Origin: Bacillus sp. 2205SS5-2
GTDB taxonomy: Bacteria > Bacillota > Bacilli > Bacillales > Bacillaceae_K
Length of the DNA stretch: 64,000 nucleotides
Reading direction: 5' to 3'
Assembly: GCF_037024155.1 (NCBI RefSeq)
Contig: NZ_JAYKTS010000018.1
Coordinates: forward strand, 26,275 to 90,274
The position numbers were made by a program, and so were the translations under genes. Below are positions 58,934 through 64,000 of this stretch, one piece after another (positions within the stretch are counted from its first letter, which is position 1; every line of letters begins with the position of its first letter). The notes beneath the pieces were generated by a model. That model saw only the letters and a list, made by a program, of their open reading frames with translations. It was not told where the DNA came from and searched no databases.

Positions 58934-59071
58934 TTCACTTTCGCTTTTCGTGTCTAGCTACAGTGGCTTGCGGCTCGGGGTCAAATGAATAACTCTCCAG
59001 TGATGCAGGCATCACCTCCGAGTTCTTCATTTGCCTGACGCCGCAGGGCAGCCACTTCCGCTTTTCGTGAT
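58934..59071. repeat. Bacillaceae-type intergenic palindromic repeat
   Basis: The outer ends TTTCGCTTTTCGTG and CACTTCCGCTTTTCGTGA frame a long imperfect palindrome. Its arms are AGTGGCTTGCGGC with GCCGCAGGGCAGCCACT, and GTCAAATGAA with TTCATTTGCCTGAC. Similar elements containing CGCTTCCGCTTTTC occur in many Bacillaceae genomes; this is recalled, not searched. GC content is clearly higher than the surroundings. Confidence 0.65.
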
Positions 59072-59180
59072 CCGTTAGGCGTTATATTGGATTGAGAAGT
59101 GCTTCTTTGTTTACAATAGGGATAAGAAGTAGTAAGGAATCTCTGCATCAGTAGAGTGACAGATAAAGGAGTTTAGTTGT

Positions 59181-59927
59181 ATGAAAATAGCTATACCGAA
59201 ACCATTTACCTTTCAAGCAGGAAAACGAGCGGTCTTACTTTTACATGGATTTACTGGAAATTCAGCGGATGTGAGGATGCTTGGACGATTTTTAGAAAAG
59301 AACGGTTACACCTCTCATGCCCCCCATTATAAAGGACATGGTGTCCCACCAGAAGAGCTTGTTCATTCGGGTCCAACGGATTGGTGGCAGGATGTGATGG
59401 ATGGTTACGAGCATTTAAAAAACTTAGGGTATGATGAAATAGCTGTGGCGGGATTATCCCTCGGTGGGGTATTTTCCTTGAAATTAGGTTACACTGTACC
59501 TATAAAGGGTATTGTGCCGATGTGTGCTCCAATGTATATCAAGAGTGAAGAAGTGATGTATGAGGGTGTACTGGACTATGCTCGCGAATTTAAAAAATTC
59601 CAAGGGAAAAGCCCAGAGGAAATCGACAATGAAATGAAGGAATTTGCGCAGACGCCAATGAATACATTAAAGGAATTGCAGGCACTCATCTCGGATGTTC
59701 GTCAACATGTGGATATGATTTATGCACCAACATTTGTTGTTCAAGGACGACATGATCATATGATTAATACAGATTCTGCGAATATTATTTATAACGAGAT
59801 TGAGGCTCCACATAAAGAAATGAAATGGTATGAGGATTCTGGACATGTCATCACGCTAGATAAAGAAAAAGAGCAACTACATGAAGATGTTTTGGCATTT
59901 CTAAATAAATTAGACTGGAAAGATTAA
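59181..59927 (+). CDS. est: carboxylesterase (Est30/YvaK-like)
   Basis: 248 residues, alpha/beta hydrolase. The oxyanion segment is L-L-H-G-F-T-G-N-S (about 21-29), the nucleophile is in A-G-L-S-L-G-G (about S94), the acid in V-V-Q-G-R-H-D (about 193) and the histidine in S-G-H-V-I-T-L-D (about 223). Length and sequence fit the Geobacillus Est30/B. subtilis YvaK group, monoacylglycerol-type esterases. In Bacillus it lies between secG and rnr, as here. AAAGGAG site. Confidence 0.92.
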   Translation: MKIAIPKPFTFQAGKRAVLLLHGFTGNSADVRMLGRFLEKNGYTSHAPHYKGHGVPPEELVHSGPTDWWQDVMDGYEHLKNLGYDEIAVAGLSLGGVFSLKLGYTVPIKGIVPMCAPMYIKSEEVMYEGVLDYAREFKKFQGKSPEEIDNEMKEFAQTPMNTLKELQALISDVRQHVDMIYAPTFVVQGRHDHMINTDSANIIYNEIEAPHKEMKWYEDSGHVITLDKEKEQLHEDVLAFLNKLDWKD

Positions 59928-59953
59928 TACATAATTGTAAGGAGGGAAAGGGA

Positions 59954-62353
59954 ATGGATCAAATCATAAAAGAGCATGTGACTCGGTTATTAACTTATAT
60001 GAAAGATGAGGCGTACAGGCCATTAACCGTTCAAGAGCTTGAAGAGGCATTTGGGATAGAGGATTCAACTGAATTTAAGGGCTTCGTGAAAGCGCTAGTT
60101 TATATGGAAGAAAAAGGACTATTGGTTCGCACGAGAAGTAACCGTTATGGATTGCCGGAGAAAATGAATTTAGTGCGAGGGAAACTCGCTGCTCACGCTA
60201 AAGGCTTTGCCTTTGTAATAACAGATGAACCAGGGATGGATGATATCTTTATTCCGCCAGGTGAAACGAATAATTCCATGCATGGAGATATTGTTCTAGT
60301 ACGCGTATCAGAAGGAAGTTCAGGTTCGAGACGTGAAGGTTCGGTCATTCGCATCCTCGAGCGAGGCGTTCAGAAAATGGTAGGAACCTATACTGAAAGC
60401 AAACACTTTGGGTTTGTCATACCGGATGATAAGAAATTTGCGAGTGATGTGTTTATTCCGAAGAATGCCAGTCTAGGAGCCGTTGAAGGACATAAGGTCG
60501 TAGTTGAATTAACTGCTTATCCAGAAGGGCAAAAAAGCGCTGAAGGTGAAATTAAAGAGATTCTCGGTCATAAAAATGATCCCGGAGTAGATATTCTTTC
60601 GGTCATTCACAAACACGGGATCACGGTCGAATTTCCAGATGAGGTGCTAAAGCAAGCGAACCAAGCCCCTGATGAAATTGATCCGGCTGAAATTAAAAAT
60701 CGCCGTGATGTGCGTGATGAAACGATTGTCACAATAGACGGAGCAGACGCAAAAGACTTGGATGATGCCGTTTCAGTCGTGGCTTTAGACAATGGAAACC
60801 ACAAGCTATCCGTTCATATAGCGGACGTCAGTTATTATGTGACAGAAGGTTCGCCGATTGACGAAGAAGCGTATGAGCGCGGAACGAGTGTGTATTTAGT
60901 AGATCGTGTGATTCCAATGATTCCACACCGCTTGTCCAATGGGATTTGCTCATTAAATCCTCAAGTGGACCGTCTAACACTTTCATGTGATATGGAAATT
61001 ACATCAAGCGGTGAAGTTGTGTCTCATGAAATTTATCAAAGTGTGATTAAAACGAATGAGCGCATGACCTATTCCGATGTGAATAAAATTTTGGTCGACA
61101 AAGATGAATCGTTAATTGAACGCTATGAACCACTTGTCCCGATGTTTCAAGAAATGGAAAAGCTTGCGGAGATTTTGCGAAGAAAACGCATGAATCGTGG
61201 AGCGATTGATTTTGACTTTAAAGAGTCGAAAATATTGGTGGACGAAGAAGGAAATCCAACAGAAGTAGTCTTACGTGAACGCTCGGTAGCGGAAAAACTC
61301 ATCGAGGAATTTATGCTAGCGGCGAATGAAACGGTAGCGGAACATTTTCATTGGATGGAAGTCCCGTTCATTTATCGAATTCATGAAGATCCGAAAGAAG
61401 AAAAACTACAACGTTTTTTCGAGTTTATTACGAATTTTGGAATCGTCGTGAAGGGATCGGCCAATTCCGTTCATCCACGAGCACTGCAAGACATTGTGGA
61501 AGAGGTAGCAGGAAAGCCAGAGGAGATGGTCGTATCAACAATGATGCTTCGCTCCATGCAACAAGCCAAATACAATGAAGACAGTCTAGGGCACTTTGGA
61601 TTATCCACAGAATTCTATACTCATTTTACATCGCCGATTCGTCGTTACCCAGATTTAATTGTGCACCGGTTAATTCGGACCTACCTAATTGAAGGTAAGC
61701 TCGATGAAGCAACCCAAAGCAAATGGGATGCGATTATGGGAGAGATTGCGGATCATACCTCTAGTAGAGAACGAAGATCAGTGGATGCTGAACGTGAAAC
61801 AGACGATCTGAAAAAGACTGAATTTATGTTGAATAAAATTGGCGAAGAGTATGATGGAATCATCAGTTCTGTCACCAACTTTGGAATGTTTGTTGAATTA
61901 CCGAATACGATTGAGGGTCTCGTTCATGTCAGTTATATGACTGATGATTATTATCGTTACGACGAACGTCATATGGCGATGATTGGTGAACGAACTGGAA
62001 ATGTGTTCCGTATTGGAGATGAAATCACGGTCCGGGTTGTTAATGTGAATAAAGAAGAAAGAGCCATTGATTTCGAAATTGTCGGCATGATTAGCAATAG
62101 ACGTCCACCAGGGACCGAACGACCGAAAGCGATACGGGCAGACAGAAATGATGGACGCAAAGGTCGAGGAGCAGGACAAGGTCGACGCTCGGATCGCAAA
62201 GAAGATAGCGGCAACAAAGAGAACGGCGAGACCCGACGTGGCAACGACAATCGTGGCGAATGGTCAACAACCAATCCGAAAAAGAAAAAGAAAAACAAAA
62301 AATTCTTTGAAAATTCTCCAGCTGCTAAACGTAAAAAGAAAAAGAAAAGATAG
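59954..62353 (+). CDS. rnr: ribonuclease R
   Basis: 799 residues; 3'-5' exoribonuclease able to unwind structured RNA. A helix-turn-helix-like N-terminus (1-65), two cold-shock domains (about 75-225) and the RNB domain with [11 protein letters not shown] (about 258-268) come first. A C-terminal S1 domain (about 635-715) and a long Lys/Arg/Gly tail (about 720-799) follow. With SmpB and tmRNA, encoded just downstream, it degrades nonstop mRNAs in trans-translation. AAGGAGGG site. Confidence 0.97.
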   Translation: MDQIIKEHVTRLLTYMKDEAYRPLTVQELEEAFGIEDSTEFKGFVKALVYMEEKGLLVRTRSNRYGLPEKMNLVRGKLAAHAKGFAFVITDEPGMDDIFIPPGETNNSMHGDIVLVRVSEGSSGSRREGSVIRILERGVQKMVGTYTESKHFGFVIPDDKKFASDVFIPKNASLGAVEGHKVVVELTAYPEGQKSAEGEIKEILGHKNDPGVDILSVIHKHGITVEFPDEVLKQANQAPDEIDPAEIKNRRDVRDETIVTIDGADAKDLDDAVSVVALDNGNHKLSVHIADVSYYVTEGSPIDEEAYERGTSVYLVDRVIPMIPHRLSNGICSLNPQVDRLTLSCDMEITSSGEVVSHEIYQSVIKTNERMTYSDVNKILVDKDESLIERYEPLVPMFQEMEKLAEILRRKRMNRGAIDFDFKESKILVDEEGNPTEVVLRERSVAEKLIEEFMLAANETVAEHFHWMEVPFIYRIHEDPKEEKLQRFFEFITNFGIVVKGSANSVHPRALQDIVEEVAGKPEEMVVSTMMLRSMQQAKYNEDSLGHFGLSTEFYTHFTSPIRRYPDLIVHRLIRTYLIEGKLDEATQSKWDAIMGEIADHTSSRERRSVDAERETDDLKKTEFMLNKIGEEYDGIISSVTNFGMFVELPNTIEGLVHVSYMTDDYYRYDERHMAMIGERTGNVFRIGDEITVRVVNVNKEERAIDFEIVGMISNRRPPGTERPKAIRADRNDGRKGRGAGQGRRSDRKEDSGNKENGETRRGNDNRGEWSTTNPKKKKKNKKFFENSPAAKRKKKKKR

Positions 62354-62364
62354 TCTGAACAGGA

Positions 62365-62402
62365 AGAGGTTAAGAGGTTTTCCTTTTAACCTTTCTTTAT
62401 TT
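62365..62402 (+). terminator. hairpin between rnr and smpB
   Basis: AGGTTAA-GAGG pairs with CCTT-TTAACCT around TTT, followed by TTCTTTATTTT. Confidence 0.65.
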
Positions 62403-62443
62403 TCGGTAAACTAAGTATAGAGAGAGTTGAAGGGGGATTTCAC

Positions 62444-62917
62444 ATGCCAAAAGGAACCGGTGGGGTAATAGCCCAAAATAAAAAGGCCCGACATGATTAT
62501 GCTGTCGAAGAGACGTATGAAGCAGGGATTGTTCTAAAAGGAACAGAAATTAAAGCGATTCGCGGAGGCCGAGTGAATTTAAAAGATTCGTATGCACGGA
62601 TTCAAAATGGGGAACTGTTCATACTCAATATGCATATTAGTCCATATGAACAAGGAAATATTCATAACCATGAACCGTTACGTATGAGAAAGCTCTTGCT
62701 TCACCGTTATCAGATTAATAAACTGATTGGTGATTTGAAGGAACAAGGATATTCATTGATTCCACTAAAAATGTATATTAAAGATGGCTATGCAAAGGTT
62801 TTACTTGGACTTGCTCGGGGTAAAAAGAAATACGACAAACGCGAAGATTTGAAGAGAAAAGAAGCAAACCGTTCGATTCAACGTGAGCTTGTGCAGAGAC
62901 AGAAGGGGACAATTTAG
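62444..62917 (+). CDS. smpB: SsrA-binding protein SmpB
   Basis: 157 residues, an OB-fold RNA-binding protein that docks alanyl-tmRNA in stalled ribosomes. N-K-K-A-R-H-D-Y at about 11-18, G-T-E-I-K-A-I-R (about 34-41), the H-I-S-P-Y-E-Q-G-N loop and a basic C-terminal tail that follows the mRNA channel (K-K-K-Y-D-K-R-E) are all present. The tmRNA gene starts 142 nt downstream, so partner protein and RNA are adjacent. GGGGG site before the ATG. Confidence 0.97.
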   Translation: MPKGTGGVIAQNKKARHDYAVEETYEAGIVLKGTEIKAIRGGRVNLKDSYARIQNGELFILNMHISPYEQGNIHNHEPLRMRKLLLHRYQINKLIGDLKEQGYSLIPLKMYIKDGYAKVLLGLARGKKKYDKREDLKRKEANRSIQRELVQRQKGTI

Positions 62918-63150
62918 TAGTTTCTAAAATCTTACAATTGCATTTTTCTGTAGTTTTGTTATACTAGTATTAGTCGCCGAGATAACAACGGCGCTGTAAG
63001 AACAATTGAATAGTTGACACTTGCTCAATATTCTTCCCGTTCTTCCTTATATTATATATGGGGACGTTACGGATTCGACAGGGATAGTTCGAGCTTGGGT
63101 TGCGAGTCGAGGGGATCGTCCTCGTTAAAACGTCAACGCCAATAATAACT

Positions 63151-63186
63151 GGCAAATCTAACAACAACTTCGCTTTAGCAGCGTAA
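63151..63186 (+). other. tmRNA proteolysis-tag reading frame
   Basis: Eleven sense codons and a stop, read by the ribosome after switching from a stalled mRNA. The encoded peptide G-K-S-N-N-N-F-A-L-A-A marks the unfinished protein for ClpXP; ClpP is encoded in this window. Confidence 0.9.
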
Positions 63187-63405
63187 GCTAGCTTAGCGGT
63201 TCCTCCCTCCATCGCCTATGTGGTAGGGTAAGGGACTCACTTTTAGTAGGCTACGCCGGATTCCACCGTCTGAGGATGAAGGAAGAGATTAACCAGACTA
63301 GCTGCTCCGACGCCCGTCGATAGGCATAGGAGTTAGCGAAAACGCAAATTTATCGACTACACTCGTAGACGCTTAAGTGGCGATGTTTCTGGACGTGGGT
63401 TCGAT

Positions 63406-63687
63406 TAATTATTAGTCGCCTTATGTGGTAACATATAAGTGAAAATTTGGCTTTATCGGTGAAACCTAAGTCATCTTTAATGTGATAGGGCAATGCCGAG
63501 CGGTATGTGGAGTAATCCAACAGCCGTGTATCGACTCATAGACTGCCAATCCAACTTGGTAGTACTAGGATGCGAAAATCTACCTTCAATGAAGGTAAAA
63601 CTATGTTTCGCATAATACGCCAAAGGGCCTTCTAAACTGAAGGTTCAAGATATAGTCAGTGCCATGTCGAAAGCATGGATGTGCACG
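63406..63687 (+). other. group I intron in the T-loop of tmRNA
   Basis: A 282-nt insert splits the T-arm GTGGG-TTCGAT / T-CCCAC. The 5' exon ends in T and the insert ends in G, as group I splicing requires. CGAT at the exon end can pair with GTCG at 63415-63418 (P1) with a T.G wobble at the splice site. TTCAAGATATAGTC (63644-63657) looks like the S element with the 3' strand of P7, and GACT words near 63540 could be its partner. Further hairpins (CTTATGT/ACATATAAG for P2; TACCTTC/GAAGGTA; CCTTC/GAAGG; CCATG/CATGG for P9) fit. It contains no open frame for a homing endonuclease, so it can splice but not spread by itself. Confidence 0.85.
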
Positions 63688-63698
63688 TCCCACCGTCT

Positions 63699-63740
63699 CC
63701 ACCAAATACATATTTGGTGGTTTTTTGTTTTTTGTTTTTT
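63699..63740 (+). terminator. terminator of ssrA
   Basis: CCACCAAAT pairs with ATTTGGTGG around ACAT, followed by several T runs. Its left arm includes the CCA end of the tmRNA. Confidence 0.88.
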
Positions 63741-63750
63741 GTTTTGACAT

Positions 63751-63795
63751 AAAGCATAAGCTTTCCGTTTGGAAAGCTTATGCTTTATTTTTTTT
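63751..63795. terminator. second hairpin terminator, probably for the convergent gene
   Basis: AAAGCATAAGCTTTCC pairs perfectly with GGAAAGCTTATGCTTT around GTTT, with a T run on the plus strand. It could end both the tmRNA and the minus-strand gene to its right. Confidence 0.82.
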
Positions 63796-63864
63796 TAGGA
63801 AATTTTATGCTTTATTTCAGCAGAATATTCAATACTATCTTCCATTAATCGTTAAGTTAATTAC

Positions 63865-64000
63865 TCAACTTTCGCAGACTGAAATAGGCAGGTAATCCTT
63901 GATGTAGTTAGGCAAGCCTGCAATCCATTGTTGTAGTTGACTATTGATTAGTTTTTGTACCTTTTTGTTGCTCTTTTTCAATGCATATTCAAGAAGCTCG
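63865..64000 (-). CDS. C-terminal end of an unidentified minus-strand gene, partial
   Basis: The last 44 codons of a gene that enters from the right edge on the minus strand, ending with TGA at 63865-63867. The visible part is helical and basic (L-L-E-Y-A-L-K-K-S-N-K-K-V-Q-K-L, then W-I-A-G-L-P-N-Y-I-K-D-Y-L). I do not recognise the family. The 3' end of tmRNA is a common attachment site for genomic islands, so an island gene is possible, but no integrase motif is visible here. Confidence 0.55.
   Translation of the reverse strand, partial: ELLEYALKKSNKKVQKLINSQLQQWIAGLPNYIKDYLPISVCES

Larger units (their letters stand above)
63060..63704 (+). ncRNA. ssrA: tmRNA (ssrA), gene interrupted by an intron
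   Basis: The 5' end GGGGACG pairs with CGTCTCC before the encoded 3' ACCA (63701-63704). The characteristic GTTACGGATTCGACAGG follows the 5' end. The tag frame starts at the resume codon GGC (63151) and ends at TAA (63184-63186), giving G-K-S-N-N-N-F-A-L-A-A after the tRNA-borne alanine. The tag is shorter than in B. subtilis but keeps the L-A-A degron. The T-arm is split after T63405 by a 282-nt insert; without it the RNA is 363 nt, the normal Bacillus size. A TATATT at 63048-63053 suits as -10. Confidence 0.96.

Noticed and set aside
63060..63704. Two-piece (permuted) tmRNA as an explanation of the insert
   Set aside because: The 5' and 3' ends are in the normal order; only the T-loop is split, and the boundary bases suit group I splicing.
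63659..63895. 78-codon plus-strand frame at the tmRNA 3' end
   Set aside because: It covers the intron end, the tmRNA 3' exon and two terminators; no start site. It is not a homing endonuclease.

Overview
The window is a chromosomal segment of a low-GC Gram-positive bacterium of the Bacillaceae (Bacillus in the broad sense). The evidence is gene content and order typical of Bacillus: MinJ, CsbA-UvrB-UvrA, YvlABCD, HprK-Lgt-PpaX-YvoF, HisZGDBHAFI, YvcI-RapZ-YvcK-WhiA-Crh, ClpP, SigL, CggR-GapA-Pgk-Tpi-Pgm-Eno, SecG-YvaK-Rnr-SmpB-ssrA. Strong aGGaGG ribosome binding sites, sigma-A promoters, an S-box, a CtsR site, a CggR operator and a sigma-W promoter agree. I cannot name the genus or species.

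Layout. 1-7.6 kb: end of an M23 peptidase, a small redox pair (membrane protein plus TlpA-like thioredoxin), a broken DUF302 gene, a methionine block (Cys/Met PLP enzyme; S-box then metY-metX), and ctpB. 7.6-8.6 kb: a gene-free stretch made of repeats. 8.6-15.3 kb: minJ, a phosphoesterase, an SDR, an HD protein, csbA, a persulfide-dioxygenase-like protein and a decayed TauE exporter. 16-21 kb: uvrBA behind a probable SOS box. 21.3-28.3 kb: yvlABCD (sigma-W), a CwlC-like amidase, and hprK-lgt-yvoD-ppaX-yvoF. 28.8-35.2 kb: a compact histidine operon with overlapping genes. 35.4-45.2 kb: yvcD, trxB, the yvcI-crh operon, clpP on the minus strand, tRNA-Arg(CCG), sigL and a glutaredoxin-like gene. 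45.3-52.4 kb: the glycolytic cggR operon. 53-58 kb: an accessory patch (VanY-type lipoprotein, SRPBCC, NTF2-like and DinB-like genes, IS200/IS605 debris). 58.2-63.7 kb: secG, carboxylesterase, rnr, smpB and the tmRNA gene.

The most notable object is the tmRNA gene at the right end. Its T-arm is split by a 282-nt insert with the hallmarks of a group I self-splicing intron: U at the end of the 5' exon, G at the end of the intron, a P1 pairing with a U.G wobble, and an S-like element. Removing it restores a normal 363-nt tmRNA.

The second is a family of short non-coding repeats (about 64-160 nt, ends GGCT...TTTTCG, several with 7-8 bp flanking duplications). It occupies most intergenic spaces and behaves like a miniature inverted-repeat element, possibly mobilised by an ISL3-type transposase. 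A separate repeat of about 210 nt occurs twice. Carbon and redox control genes are gathered here: HprK, Crh, CggR, YvcK and RapZ sit near the glycolytic operon they help to regulate.
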